DNA from: Streptomyces tauricus
Lineage (GTDB): Bacteria > Actinomycetota > Actinomycetes > Streptomycetales > Streptomycetaceae
Assembly: GCF_014650955.1 (NCBI RefSeq)
Contig: NZ_BMVY01000041.1
Span: 1 to 64,000 of the forward strand
Direction of reading: 5' to 3'
Length of the DNA stretch: 64,000 nucleotides
The notes beneath the pieces were generated by a model, which saw only the letters and a program-made list of their open reading frames with translations, was not told the origin of the DNA and searched no databases. Shown piece after piece: positions 41,363 to 50,608 of this stretch. How positions within the stretch are numbered: the stretch's first letter is position 1; each line of letters opens with the position of its first letter. The position numbers were made by a program, and so were the translations under genes.

Positions 41363-42392
41363 CACGAAGGCCCCGTCGGCCTCGGCCCCCACCCCCCTGC
41401 GACCACTGCGGAGCAAGGCCGACGCCAAGGCCGTACTCCTGCGCAGGGCGCGCGAACTCGCCCTCGTACCTGCCCTGTTGCTGCTGCTGGTGCTCGGCGC
41501 GTTCGTCAACGACGCCTTCCTCACCGAGCAGAACATCATCTCCATCCTGGGCGCCTCGGCGGCCCTCGCGATGGTGGTGCTCGCCGAGTCGCTGGTGCTC
41601 ATCACCGGCAAGTTCGACCTGTCCCTGGAGTCGGTCGTCGGGATCGCGCCCGCCGTCGGCGCGCTGTTGCTGCTGCCCGCCGCGCAGTCCGGCTGGGGTA
41701 CGGAGCTGCCCGCCGGAGTCGCGCTGCTCGCGATCCTCGTCGTCGGCGCGATCATCGGCGGGTTCAACGGCTTCCTCGTCGTGAAGCTCAAGCTCAACGC
41801 GTTCATCGTGACGCTGGCGATGCTGATCATCCTGCGCGGTCTGCTCGTCGGCGCGACCGAGGGCAAGACGCTCTTCGGGATGCCCGACGCCTTCTACACC
41901 CTGGCCACCACCACCTTCCTGACCGTGCCGATCTCGGTGTGGCTGGCGGCGGCGGCGTTCGGAGTCGCCGGATTCGTCCTCAAGTACCACCGCTGGGGAC
42001 GGGCCCTGTACGCGATCGGCGGCAACCCGGACGCGGCGCGCGCGGCCGGTATCCGGGTCGAGCGCGTCATGCTCGGCGTGTTCGTCGTCGCGGGGACGCT
42101 GGCCGCGGTCGGCGGGCTGATGCAGACCGGCTATGTCGGCGCGATCAACGCCAACCAGGGCCAGAACATGATCTTCACGGTGTTCGCCGCCGCGGTGATC
42201 GGGGGGATCAGCCTCGACGGGGGCAAGGGCACGATGTTCGGGGCCCTCACGGGAGTTCTCCTTCTTGGAGTGGTCCAGAACCTGCTGACCCTCGCGCAGG
42301 TGCCGTCCTTCTGGATCCAGGCCATCTACGGGGGGATCATCCTCGTCGCTCTGATGATCGCCCGGGTGACCACCGGCCGGGCGCAGGACTGA
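41355..42392 (+). CDS. Sugar ABC transporter permease (RbsC type)
   Basis: The 345-residue membrane protein has about nine to ten helices and the branched-chain/ribose-type permease pattern (GGFNGFLVVKLKLNAFIVTLAMLIILRG, RWGRALYAIGGNPDAARAAGI, GGISLDGGKGTMFGALTGVLLLGVVQNLL). It forms the homodimeric channel for the ATPase encoded just before. After its stop comes a 144-base gap with an intergenic-repeat hairpin and then the fuconate dehydratase gene. Confidence 0.95.
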   Translation: MADTKAPSASAPTPLRPLRSKADAKAVLLRRARELALVPALLLLLVLGAFVNDAFLTEQNIISILGASAALAMVVLAESLVLITGKFDLSLESVVGIAPAVGALLLLPAAQSGWGTELPAGVALLAILVVGAIIGGFNGFLVVKLKLNAFIVTLAMLIILRGLLVGATEGKTLFGMPDAFYTLATTTFLTVPISVWLAAAAFGVAGFVLKYHRWGRALYAIGGNPDAARAAGIRVERVMLGVFVVAGTLAAVGGLMQTGYVGAINANQGQNMIFTVFAAAVIGGISLDGGKGTMFGALTGVLLLGVVQNLLTLAQVPSFWIQAIYGGIILVALMIARVTTGRAQD

Positions 42393-42462
42393 GCGTGGTG
42401 TGCACCTGCGGGTGCGTTGTGGTTGGCCGCGCCCACGCGGAGCCGCACATCGTTACAGCCCC

Positions 42463-42480
42463 GCGCCCCTGACGGGGCGC
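42463..42480 (+). terminator. Repeat-derived hairpin after importer operon
   Basis: GCGCCCC (42463-42469) pairs perfectly with GGGGCGC (42474-42480) around TGAC. It belongs to the intergenic repeat family and may reduce read-through from the importer into the catabolic genes. Confidence 0.5.
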
Positions 42481-42536
42481 CCTGGTGCGCCGGATCTCGA
42501 CAGTCCGCCCCTTGTCCCTGACTGAAAGGCACCTCT

Positions 42537-43907
42537 GTGTCCTCATCCGCCGCCTCCCGCATCACCGCGGTCGACACCTACGACATCCGTTTTCCCACCT
42601 CGCGGGAGCTCGACGGGTCCGACGCCATGAACCCGGATCCCGACTACTCGGCCGCGTACGTCGTCCTGCGTACGGACGGGGACGATTCGGCCGCCGACCC
42701 GGACGGGCACGGATTCACCTTCACCATCGGGCGGGGCAACGATGTCCAGGTCGCCGCGATCGAGGCGCTGCGCCCGCACATCCTCGGGCGGTCGGTCGAC
42801 GAGCTGTGCGCGGACCCGGGATCGCTCGCCCGCGACCTCACGGGCGACAGCCAACTGCGCTGGCTCGGGCCCGAGAAGGGCGTGATGCACATGGCGATCG
42901 GTGCCGTCGTCAACGCCGTCTGGGACCTCGCCGCCAAGCGCGCAGGCAAGCCCCTGTGGCAGCTCCTCGCCGACGCCACCCCCGAATGGCTCGTCGCCCA
43001 GGTGGACTTCCGGTACATCGCGGACGTCCTCACCCCCGAGGACGCGCTCCGGCTGCTGCGCAAGGGCAGGGAGGGCGCGGCGGAACGTACCGCCCTGCTG
43101 AAGGAGCGCGGCTTCCCCGGCTACACCACCTCGCCCGGCTGGCTGGGCTACTCCGACGAGAAGCTGACCCGGCTGGCCCGCCAGGCCGTCGCCGACGGCT
43201 TCACCCAGATCAAGCTGAAGGTCGGCGCGGACCTCGCGGACGACGTCCGGCGCTGCCGGGTGGCCAGAGCCGTCGTCGGGCCCGGCATCCGGATCGCGAT
43301 CGACGCCAACCAGCGGTGGAACGTCGACGAGGCGATCGAGTGGACCAAGGCGCTGACCGAGTTCGACCCGTACTGGATCGAGGAGCCCACCAGCCCCGAC
43401 GACATCCTCGGCCACGCCGCGATCCGCGAGGCCGTCGCACCGGTCAAGGTCGCCACCGGAGAGCACGTGCAGAACCGGATCGTCTTCAAACAGCTGCTCC
43501 AGGCGGGCGCGATCGACGTCCTGCAGATCGACGCGGCCCGGGTCGGCGGCGTCAACGAGAACCTGGCGATCCTGCTCCTCGCGGCCAAGTTCGGCGTCCC
43601 CGTCTGCCCGCACGCCGGCGGTGTCGGACTGTGCGAACTCGTCCAGCACCTCTCGATGTTCGACTACGTGGCACTCTCCGGCACGACCGAGAACCGGGTG
43701 ATCGAGTACGTCGACCATCTGCACGACCACTTCCTCGATCCGGTGGTGATCGGAGAGGGTCGGTACAGGGCACCCACCCTGCCGGGTTTCTCGGCGACCA
43801 TGCGGCCGGAGTCCATCGCCGAGTTCACCTTCCCCGGCGGCACGTTCTGGGCCGCCGACCTCGACCGGCAGCAGACCGAGCAGAATCAGAAGGAGCAGGC
43901 GGCATGA
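42537..43907 (+). CDS. fucD: L-fuconate dehydratase, enolase superfamily
   Basis: The 456-residue enzyme dehydrates L-fuconate to 2-keto-3-deoxy-L-fuconate. The N-terminal capping domain includes AVDTYDIRFPTSRELDGSDAMNPDPDYSAAYV, typical of FucD and the human ENOSF1 relative. The barrel has the KxK motif in QIKLKVGA, metal ligands in AIDANQRW and WIEEPTSPDD, and the catalytic histidine in VCPHAGGVG. GTG 42537 follows GAAAGG. The next gene's start overlaps its stop. It is the third step of the non-phosphorylating fucose route. The assignment rests on these family signatures and the operon. Confidence 0.93.
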   Translation: MSSSAASRITAVDTYDIRFPTSRELDGSDAMNPDPDYSAAYVVLRTDGDDSAADPDGHGFTFTIGRGNDVQVAAIEALRPHILGRSVDELCADPGSLARDLTGDSQLRWLGPEKGVMHMAIGAVVNAVWDLAAKRAGKPLWQLLADATPEWLVAQVDFRYIADVLTPEDALRLLRKGREGAAERTALLKERGFPGYTTSPGWLGYSDEKLTRLARQAVADGFTQIKLKVGADLADDVRRCRVARAVVGPGIRIAIDANQRWNVDEAIEWTKALTEFDPYWIEEPTSPDDILGHAAIREAVAPVKVATGEHVQNRIVFKQLLQAGAIDVLQIDAARVGGVNENLAILLLAAKFGVPVCPHAGGVGLCELVQHLSMFDYVALSGTTENRVIEYVDHLHDHFLDPVVIGEGRYRAPTLPGFSATMRPESIAEFTFPGGTFWAADLDRQQTEQNQKEQAA

Positions 43908-44659
43908 GTGACTTCGAGGGACTCAAGGCGCTGGTGACGGGCGGCGCCTCCGGCATCGGCCGGGCCACGGCGGAACTCCTCGCCGCCCGCGGCGCCCAGG
44001 TCGCCGTGCTCGACCTGGACCCGGAGGGCGTACAGAAACCCCTGCTCGGCTATCAGGCCGACGTCGGCGACGACGAGTCCGTGCGCCGGGCCGTCGCCGC
44101 GGCGGTCGCCGACCTCGGCGGTCTGGACGTGCTGGTCAACAACGCGGGCATCGGCGCCCAGGGCACCGTCGAGGACAACGACGACGAGGACTGGCACCGC
44201 GTCATGAACGTCAACGTCGTCGGCATGGTGCGTACGTCCAGGGCGGCCCTGCCGCACCTGCGGAAGTCCTCGCACGCCGCCGTCGTGAACACCTGCTCCA
44301 TCGCGGCCACCGCGGGCCTCCCGCAGCGCGCCCTGTACTCCGCGTCCAAGGGCGCCGTCCTGTCGCTGACCCTCGCCATGGCCGCCGACCACATCCGTGA
44401 GGGCATCCGCGTCAACTGCGTGAACCCCGGCACGGCCGACACCCCGTGGGTCGGCCGCCTCCTGGACGCCGCGCCCGACCCGGCCGCCGAACGGGCCGCG
44501 CTGGAGGCCCGCCAGCCCACCGGACGCCTCGTCTCCGCCGACGAAGTCGCGGGCGCCATCGCCTACTTGGCGAGCCCGCTGTCGGGCGCCACCACCGGCA
44601 CGGCCCTCGCGGTCGACGGCGGCATGCAGGGGCTGCGGCTGCGCCCGGCGGGGCGGTGA
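43904..44659 (+). CDS. SDR, probable 2-keto-3-deoxy-L-fuconate dehydrogenase
   Basis: The 251-residue short-chain dehydrogenase has ALVTGGASGIGRATAELL, the DVLVNNAGIG loop and the catalytic YSASKGAVLSL. The sequence ISP-like NTCSIAATAGLPQRA and ATTGTALAVDGG resemble the BDH2/UcpA-like group that includes 2-keto-3-deoxy-fuconate dehydrogenases. Its ATG overlaps the fucD stop by 4 bases. The expected reaction is NAD-linked oxidation of the C4 hydroxyl to 2,4-diketo-3-deoxy-L-fuconate. The fold is certain and the substrate is inferred from position. Confidence 0.85.
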   Translation: MSDFEGLKALVTGGASGIGRATAELLAARGAQVAVLDLDPEGVQKPLLGYQADVGDDESVRRAVAAAVADLGGLDVLVNNAGIGAQGTVEDNDDEDWHRVMNVNVVGMVRTSRAALPHLRKSSHAAVVNTCSIAATAGLPQRALYSASKGAVLSLTLAMAADHIREGIRVNCVNPGTADTPWVGRLLDAAPDPAAERAALEARQPTGRLVSADEVAGAIAYLASPLSGATTGTALAVDGGMQGLRLRPAGR

Positions 44660-45657
44660 CCGGCATGCGGACCCGGACACTCGGCCACGGTTCCGTCGGC
44701 GTCACCGCGCTCGCCCTCGGCGCCGCCGGGATCGGCAGCCTCTACAGCGAGGTCCCCGAGGAGCAGGCGTACGAGACGGTGAACGCCGCCTGGGACGCGG
44801 GCATCCGCTACTTCGACACCGCGCCCCACTACGGCATAGGCCACTCCGAACGACGCCTCGGCGCGGCCCTGCGCGGGCGCCCCCGGTCGGCGTACACCGT
44901 CTCCACCAAGGTGGGCCGCCGTCTGGAGCCCACCGACGCGGGCGGCACGGACCTGGCCAACGGTTTCGCGGTGCCCGCCACGCACCGCCGGGTGTGGGAC
45001 TTCAGCGCCGACGGGATACGCCGGACCCTGGACGCCAGCCTGGAGCGGCTGGGCCTCGACCGGGTGGACGTCGTCTACCTCCACGACCCGGACGACCACG
45101 GCGAGGAGGCCTTCCGGGAGGGGTATCCGGCGCTGGAGAAACTGCGGTCGGAGGGCGTGGTGGGCGCGATAGGCGCGGGCATGAACCAGGCCGAGATGCT
45201 CACCCGGTTCGTCCGCGACACGGACGTCGACGTGGTGCTCTGCGCCGGCCGCTACACGCTGCTCGACCAGCGGGCGCTCACCGACCTGCTGCCGGCCGCC
45301 CAGGAGCGCGGCACGTCCGTCGTCATCGGCGGCGCCTTCAACTCCGGTCTGCTGGCCGACCCGAGGCCCGGAGCGCGCTACAACTACGCCGCCGCCCCGG
45401 CGGAGTTGCTGGACAGGGCGCTGGCCCTCAAGGCGGCGGCGGACCGGCACGGCACCACCCTGCGGGCGGCGGCCCTCGCCTTCTGCGCGGCCCACCCGGC
45501 GGTCGCGGCCGTACTCGTCGGCGCCCGCTCGCCCCACGAAGTCCGTGACTGCGCCGCCCAGTTCACGGCGGACGTGCCCGCGAGCCTGTGGCAGGAGCTG
45601 CGGGAGACGGGCCTCCTGCCCGCCGAAGCTCCCGTCCCGTCCGAGGAGCCGTCATGA
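44656..45657 (+). CDS. Aldo/keto reductase, probable L-fucose 1-dehydrogenase
   Basis: The 333-residue protein belongs to the aldo/keto reductase superfamily in the D-threo-aldose (L-fucose) dehydrogenase group. The catalytic tetrad is visible as aspartate and tyrosine in YFDTAPHYG, lysine in VSTKVGRRL and histidine in VVYLHDPDD. It should oxidise L-fucose at C1 to L-fuconolactone with NAD(P). GTG 44656 overlaps the previous stop; ATG 44665 is an in-frame alternative. The mutarotase gene start overlaps its end. Confidence 0.88.
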   Translation: MTGMRTRTLGHGSVGVTALALGAAGIGSLYSEVPEEQAYETVNAAWDAGIRYFDTAPHYGIGHSERRLGAALRGRPRSAYTVSTKVGRRLEPTDAGGTDLANGFAVPATHRRVWDFSADGIRRTLDASLERLGLDRVDVVYLHDPDDHGEEAFREGYPALEKLRSEGVVGAIGAGMNQAEMLTRFVRDTDVDVVLCAGRYTLLDQRALTDLLPAAQERGTSVVIGGAFNSGLLADPRPGARYNYAAAPAELLDRALALKAAADRHGTTLRAAALAFCAAHPAVAAVLVGARSPHEVRDCAAQFTADVPASLWQELRETGLLPAEAPVPSEEPS

Positions 45658-45968
45658 GAGTCGCCCTGCACACCAAGGTCCGCGAGGACCGCATCGCCGC
45701 GTACGAGGCCGCCCACCGCGAGGTCCCGGAGGAACTCACGGACGCGATCCGCGCGGCCGGCGCGACCTCCTGGACGATCTGGCGCAGCGGCCCCGACCTC
45801 TTCCACCTCCTGGAGTGCGAGGACTACGCGCGCCTGCTCGCCGAACTCGAGAAGCTGCCCGTGAACATCGCCTGGCAGTCCCGGATGGCCGAGCTGCTGG
45901 ACGTGGTCCACGACTACTCGGCCGAGGGCTCGCGGGCAGGGCTGCCGGTCGTCTGGGAGCTGCCGTGA
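45654..45968 (+). CDS. RhaM-like mutarotase, probable L-fucose mutarotase
   Basis: The 104-residue protein is a small alpha+beta barrel of the L-rhamnose mutarotase (DUF718) family. It has the opening MRVALHTKVREDRIAAYEAAHREVPEE and the WTIWRSGPDLFHLLECEDY core, with the family tyrosine, histidine and tryptophan residues. Members interconvert alpha and beta anomers of 6-deoxy-sugars. In this operon it would supply the anomer used by the fucose dehydrogenase. Its ATG overlaps the previous stop and its stop overlaps the next GTG. Confidence 0.88.
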   Translation: MRVALHTKVREDRIAAYEAAHREVPEELTDAIRAAGATSWTIWRSGPDLFHLLECEDYARLLAELEKLPVNIAWQSRMAELLDVVHDYSAEGSRAGLPVVWELP

Positions 45969-46834
45969 CGGTCCACACGGGCACCGTCGACGCCCACCAC
46001 CACGTCTGGGACCTGTCCGTACGGGACCAGGACTGGATCGTCGGCCCCGAACTCGCACCGCTGAGACGGAACTTCACCGTCCAGGACCTGGAGGCGGAGG
46101 CGCGTGCCGCGGGGGTCCACCGGACCGTCCTCGTACAGACGGTCACGGTGGCGGAGGAGACCCCGGAGTTCCTGACCCTCGCGGACGAGCACGACCTGAT
46201 CGGCGGGGTCGTGGGCTGGACGGACCTCACCCGCCCTGACGTGGCGGACGAGCTGGCCCGACTGCGCGAGCTGCCGGGCGGCCGGTGTCTGAGGGGCATC
46301 CGCCACCAGGTCCAGGGCGAACCCGACCCGGAGTGGCTGCTGCGCCCGGACGTCCGCCGGGGACTGGGCGCGGTGGCGGCGGCCGGGCTCGTGTACGACC
46401 TGGTGGTGCTTCCCCACCAGCTTCCGGCCTGTGTCCGGGCGGCCGCCGCACTGCCCGGTCTCACCTTCGTCCTCGACCACTTGGGGAAACCGCCCATCGC
46501 CTCGGGCGAACTGGAGCCGTGGGCCACCCACTTCAGGGCGCTCGCCGCGCTGCCGAACACGGTGTGCAAGCTGTCGGGCATGGTGACGGAGACGGACCTG
46601 ACGCGGCGGCGCTCGCCGCAGGCACGGCGGCGGGAGATGCTGCCCTACGCGGACACCGCGCTGGACGCCTTCGGCCCGGGGCGCCTCATGTTCGGCTCCG
46701 ACTGGCCGGTGTGCACGCTCGCGACGACGTACGGCGGAGTCGCGTTCATGGCCGACGGTCTCACCCTGGGCCTGAGCGGCGACGAACGCGCCCAGGTCTT
46801 CGAGGGCACGGCCACGCGCGTCTACCGACTCTGA
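45965..46834 (+). CDS. Amidohydrolase, probable L-fuconolactonase
   Basis: The 289-residue amidohydrolase-fold enzyme has the metal-site start VDAHHHVWD, the later DHLGKPPIASGELEPW and the conserved GSDWPVC near the C terminus. This is the COG3618 group that includes L-fucono-1,5-lactonase. It hydrolyses the lactone produced by the aldo/keto reductase to L-fuconate, the substrate of FucD. GTG 45965 overlaps the preceding stop. It is the last gene of the operon; a repeat-rich stretch follows. No gene for the final cleavage step is present. Confidence 0.88.
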   Translation: MTVHTGTVDAHHHVWDLSVRDQDWIVGPELAPLRRNFTVQDLEAEARAAGVHRTVLVQTVTVAEETPEFLTLADEHDLIGGVVGWTDLTRPDVADELARLRELPGGRCLRGIRHQVQGEPDPEWLLRPDVRRGLGAVAAAGLVYDLVVLPHQLPACVRAAAALPGLTFVLDHLGKPPIASGELEPWATHFRALAALPNTVCKLSGMVTETDLTRRRSPQARRREMLPYADTALDAFGPGRLMFGSDWPVCTLATTYGGVAFMADGLTLGLSGDERAQVFEGTATRVYRL

Positions 46835-46835
46835 G

Positions 46836-46916
46836 CCCAGGGCTCCAGGAGTCCGGGGACCCAGGCGTCCAGGGCTCCAGGGCACCAGAGTCCTGGGCTC
46901 CAGAGCCCCGGGCTCT
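46836..46916. repeat. CCAGGGCTCCAGG minisatellite between convergent genes
   Basis: This 80-base stretch is built of variants of CCAGGGCTCC, AGGAGTCC and CTCCAGAG. It also contains AGAGCCC-C-GGGCTCT (46902-46916), a perfect palindrome next to the stop of the convergent gene. It may act as a bidirectional terminator. Confidence 0.6.
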
Positions 46917-48321
46917 AGGAGTCCAGCCGCGTCGGCGGCAGGAACTCCCGTACATACGTCCGCTCCCAGCACGCGCCCGTCCTGCGCAGCTCCCGCCAGG
47001 TCGTGTACCGGTAGCGGTAGAGGCGGGCCCGGACGTAGTGGGGCGGGGCGTCCGGTGGGAACGGTGAGCGGCGCAGGAGGCGCAGCGTGTCGCGGTCGTT
47101 CGCCAGGAGCCGTTCCACGAGACCGCCGAACCACGGCTCGGCGTACGCGGGGGAGAGCGCGGCGAACCACATCATCCAGTCGAGCCGCAGATGGTAGGGC
47201 GCGAACTGCCGGGGCCACCGCCGAGGATCGCCCGGCTTGCCCCGGAACTCGTACTCCAGCCAGTCTCCGTCCTCCCGAGGTGCCGGGTCGGCCGTCCCCT
47301 CGACCACCACCTCGTACCGGATCCGGCTGACGCTGCCGAACGCCCCGTACGTGTTCACCAGGTGCAGCGGGTCGAAGGAGCGGTTCATGGTCTGGCGGCG
47401 GGAGAGCATGTTGCGGACCGGCCCGTGGCTGAGGAAGACGATCAGTGCCGCGGCCGACAGGACCACGATCTCGTACCAGAGCGGGGTGCCGGGGACCTCC
47501 GGGGCCGTGCCGGGCAGGGCCAGGGCCGGCACGGCGAGCACGATCGTGATCCAGTTCAGCCAGGAGAAGTTGCCGGACAGGACCAGCCACAGCTGGGTGA
47601 CGATCATCAGGGCCGCGGCGGCCGTGGCGACCGGCTGCGGGGCGAACAGCAGGAACGGCACGACGAGTTGGGTGACGTGGTTGGCGGCCACCTCGGCCCG
47701 GTGGATCGGCTTCGGGAGGCGGTGGAAGAACCAGCTCAGCGGACCCGGCATCGGCTGGGTCTCGTGGTGGTGGTCGAGGCAGGTGAGCTTGCGCCAGCAG
47801 GCGTCGCCGCGCATCTTGATCAGGCCGGCGCCGAACTCCACGCGGAACAGGAGCCAGCGCAGCAGGAAGAGCACCACGACGGGTGGCGCGATCTCGTCGT
47901 TGCCGAGGAACACCGCGACGAAGCCGGTCTCCAGGAGCAGGGACTCCCAGCCGAAGCCGTACCAGGTCTGGCCGACGTTCACGATCGACAGGTACATGAC
48001 CCAGGGGACCAGCCAGAGCAGCATGGCGCCCCACAGCGGCAGCCGGTTGTCCAGGCCCAGGACGAGTGCCAGCGACACCGCGCAGCCCGTCCAGGCCCAG
48101 GCCGCGAAGAAGCGGTCGGAGCAGTGGAGGTGGAACACGCTCGGCGCCCGGCGGAACGGCACCCGGGCCACGAACCGGGACACCGGCAGCATGCCGCGCT
48201 CGCCGATCAGCGCGCGGAACTGGAGAGCCGCGCCCAGGAACGCGACGAGATAGACCACCGCCAGCGCCCGCTGGAAGACCAGCCGGCCGGTCCAGTACTC
48301 AGGGGCGGTGGACCACTCCAC
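46915..48321 (-). CDS. Lipase maturation factor family membrane protein
   Basis: The 468-residue protein has about nine to ten hydrophobic helices and the family features of LMF1/LMF2 relatives: WYGFGWESLLLETGFVAVFL, LLFRVEFGAGLIKMRGDACWRKLTCLDHHHETQPMPGPLSWFFHRLP and the RLDWMMWFAAL region near the end. In animals LMF1 helps fold lipases in the endoplasmic reticulum; the bacterial role is unknown. It probably sits in the cell membrane. The charged C-terminal 80 residues are cytoplasmic or external. No lipase gene is adjacent. Confidence 0.9.
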   Translation of the reverse strand: MEWSTAPEYWTGRLVFQRALAVVYLVAFLGAALQFRALIGERGMLPVSRFVARVPFRRAPSVFHLHCSDRFFAAWAWTGCAVSLALVLGLDNRLPLWGAMLLWLVPWVMYLSIVNVGQTWYGFGWESLLLETGFVAVFLGNDEIAPPVVVLFLLRWLLFRVEFGAGLIKMRGDACWRKLTCLDHHHETQPMPGPLSWFFHRLPKPIHRAEVAANHVTQLVVPFLLFAPQPVATAAAALMIVTQLWLVLSGNFSWLNWITIVLAVPALALPGTAPEVPGTPLWYEIVVLSAAALIVFLSHGPVRNMLSRRQTMNRSFDPLHLVNTYGAFGSVSRIRYEVVVEGTADPAPREDGDWLEYEFRGKPGDPRRWPRQFAPYHLRLDWMMWFAALSPAYAEPWFGGLVERLLANDRDTLRLLRRSPFPPDAPPHYVRARLYRYRYTTWRELRRTGACWERTYVREFLPPTRLDS

Positions 48322-48472
48322 GCCGACCGCTCCCTTCCCTCTTGTTCCCCTCGCCCTTCGTATGCGTTCCTCGTGCGCCCTCTCATGGTCACGCGGGGCG
48401 GCTCCGTCCGCGGGGCGACCAGGTTATGTCCTACGAGTCGAGGATTCGGGTAAACCCTGACAAGGTGGGCTC

Positions 48473-50551
48473 ATGGTTGATCGGGGTGAGAGCGCTCTGT
48501 CACTCCCGGACGACTGGCCCGCCCAACCGGATCCGATTCTGACGCTCAACCGCATGGGCAGCTTCGACTGGGACCTGGACACCGGTCTCATGCGGATGGA
48601 CGCGCTGGCCCACGAGATCTTCGACGTGCTCCCCGAGGAGTACGCCGACCGTCCGGAGAACCTGGCCTCGCGCGTGCCGCCGGACGAGGGCCACCGCCTG
48701 GACACGCACGTCTCCCAGTCCCTCAAGGACGGCAGCGAGAACTACGGGGCGTACTTCCGCATCCGCCGCCGGGACGGCACCCTGCGCTGGACCCACACCC
48801 AGGGCTACATCCAGCGCGACGCGACCGGCCGGCCGCGCCGCATCATCGGCATCGTCCGTGACGCCACCCGGGAACTGAGCGAGGCCCAGGACCGCCGCGA
48901 GAAGGCCGCCCTGGACATCGAGGCCCGCCGCCGGCAGACGAACGTCGTACAGATCACCACGGCGGCCCTCGCCCACGCCCGCACGGTCCAGGACGTCATC
49001 GACGTCCTGAAGAACAACCAGGGCGTCACCCACCTGGGCGCGACCAGCCTCGTCATGGGCCTCGTCGAGGCCGGCCGCATCCGGCTGGTCGCGGAGGGCC
49101 CCAAGGGCAGCTTCGTGCCCGGCACCCTGGTCACCGGCATCGACGAGCAGTACCCGATGAGCGAGGTCGTGCGCACCCTCACCCCGCGCTTCATCGAGTC
49201 GCCGGAGGAGTTCGCCCGGCGCTATCCGCTGCTGTGGCCGCACATCACCGAACTCGACATCACCTCGGCGGCCTATCTGCCCCTCATCGCGCAGGCCAGG
49301 CCCATCGGGGCCATGGGGCTGCTCTACAACGACCGGCGCGGCTTCTCCGCACAGGATCGCAACGTCCTCGTCGCCCTCGGCAGCAGCATCGCGCAGAGCC
49401 TGCAGCGCGCCATGTTCTACGAGCAGGAGAAGGACCTCGCCCAGGGGCTCCAGCAGGCCATGCTGCCGCGCACGATCCCCCGCGTCCCCGGCGCCGACGT
49501 CGCCGTGCGCTACCGCTCCGGCTCCCTGGGCCGCGAGATCGGCGGCGACTGGTACGACGTGATCCCGCTGCCCGGCGGCCGGGTCGGAGCGGTCATCGGG
49601 GACGTCCAGGGACACGACACGCACGCCGCCGCCGTCATGGGCCAGCTGCGGATCGTCCTGCGCGCCTACGCGGCCGAGGGCCACACCCCGGCGACCGTCA
49701 TGGCCCGCGCCTCCCTCTTCCTGCACGAACTCGACACCGACCGCTTCGCGACCTGTCTGTACGCGGAGGCCGACCTGGCCACCGGAGTCGTCCAGGTCGT
49801 CCGGGCCGGCCACATCGACCCGCTGGTCCGCCACACGGACGGCAGCTGCCACCGGCTCGCCGTCGCGGGTGGCCTGCCGCTCGGCCTGTCCGCCGAGTTC
49901 GGGCGCCTCGAATACCCGGTCGACACCCTGGAGCTCGACCCCGGGCAGACGCTGCTCCTGTGCACCGACGGCCTGGTCGAACAGCCGGGGATCGACCTCG
50001 ACGACGGCATGCGGACCCTGCGCGCACTCGTCGCCGCGGGGCCCGACGACGTCCGCGACCTGGCCGACCGGCTCATCGACGTCGCGGAGGAACGCGGCGG
50101 CGAGGACGACGTGGCGCTGCTCCTGCTCCGCCGGGTGGCGAAGGACGCGCGGCGCCCCGGCGGGCGGGTCCAGCAGCACGTGGGGCCCGGGGACCCCGAG
50201 GCGCTCACCGAGGCCCGGCACATGGTCCGGGCCGCCGTACGGGCCTGGGGCGCCCGGGAACGCGCCGACGAGATCGAGCTGATCGCCGACGAGCTGATCA
50301 CCAACGCCCTCATGCACACGGAGGGCGCCGCCGTAGTGACCTTGAGGGCGCTCACCGGGCCGGACCGCCGGATCCGCGTCGAGGTCGAGGACGCGTCCAG
50401 CGCGCTGCCCCGGCGCCGCGAGGCGGGGGAGTCCGGCGTCTCGGGCCGGGGTCTCCTGCTGGTGGACAGGCTGGCGGACGTGTGGGGCGTGGAGGCCCGG
50501 GGCGGCGGCAAGTGCGTGTGGTGCGAGTTCCTGGTGCCGGAACGGGAGTGA
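48473..50551 (+). CDS. PAS-GAF-PP2C-HATPase regulatory protein
   Basis: The 692-residue cytoplasmic protein carries four modules: PAS (about 25-130, with GSFDWDLDTGLMRMD and TLRWTHTQGYIQRD), GAF (about 155-330), SpoIIE-type PP2C phosphatase (about 345-545, with GGDWYDVIPLPGG and GDVQGHDTHAA) and a C-terminal RsbW-like ATPase (about 570-690, with ADELITNALMHT and SGRGLLLVDRLADVWG). It joins the anti-sigma kinase and the antagonist phosphatase in one chain, a form frequent in Streptomyces, and should control an unlinked sigma factor through an STAS antagonist. The signal sensed by PAS and GAF is unknown. The ribosome site is AAGGTGGG. Confidence 0.92.
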   Translation: MVDRGESALSLPDDWPAQPDPILTLNRMGSFDWDLDTGLMRMDALAHEIFDVLPEEYADRPENLASRVPPDEGHRLDTHVSQSLKDGSENYGAYFRIRRRDGTLRWTHTQGYIQRDATGRPRRIIGIVRDATRELSEAQDRREKAALDIEARRRQTNVVQITTAALAHARTVQDVIDVLKNNQGVTHLGATSLVMGLVEAGRIRLVAEGPKGSFVPGTLVTGIDEQYPMSEVVRTLTPRFIESPEEFARRYPLLWPHITELDITSAAYLPLIAQARPIGAMGLLYNDRRGFSAQDRNVLVALGSSIAQSLQRAMFYEQEKDLAQGLQQAMLPRTIPRVPGADVAVRYRSGSLGREIGGDWYDVIPLPGGRVGAVIGDVQGHDTHAAAVMGQLRIVLRAYAAEGHTPATVMARASLFLHELDTDRFATCLYAEADLATGVVQVVRAGHIDPLVRHTDGSCHRLAVAGGLPLGLSAEFGRLEYPVDTLELDPGQTLLLCTDGLVEQPGIDLDDGMRTLRALVAAGPDDVRDLADRLIDVAEERGGEDDVALLLLRRVAKDARRPGGRVQQHVGPGDPEALTEARHMVRAAVRAWGARERADEIELIADELITNALMHTEGAAVVTLRALTGPDRRIRVEVEDASSALPRRREAGESGVSGRGLLLVDRLADVWGVEARGGGKCVWCEFLVPERE

Positions 50552-50608
50552 AGGGGCCGGGGCCCGTGGGTGTGCAATGCGGCGGGACCCCTGCGAGGGC
50601 AGTTCCCC

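Noticed and set aside
20648..46834. Biosynthetic gene cluster
   Set aside because: No PKS, NRPS, terpene or modified-peptide enzymes were seen. The genes are catabolic.
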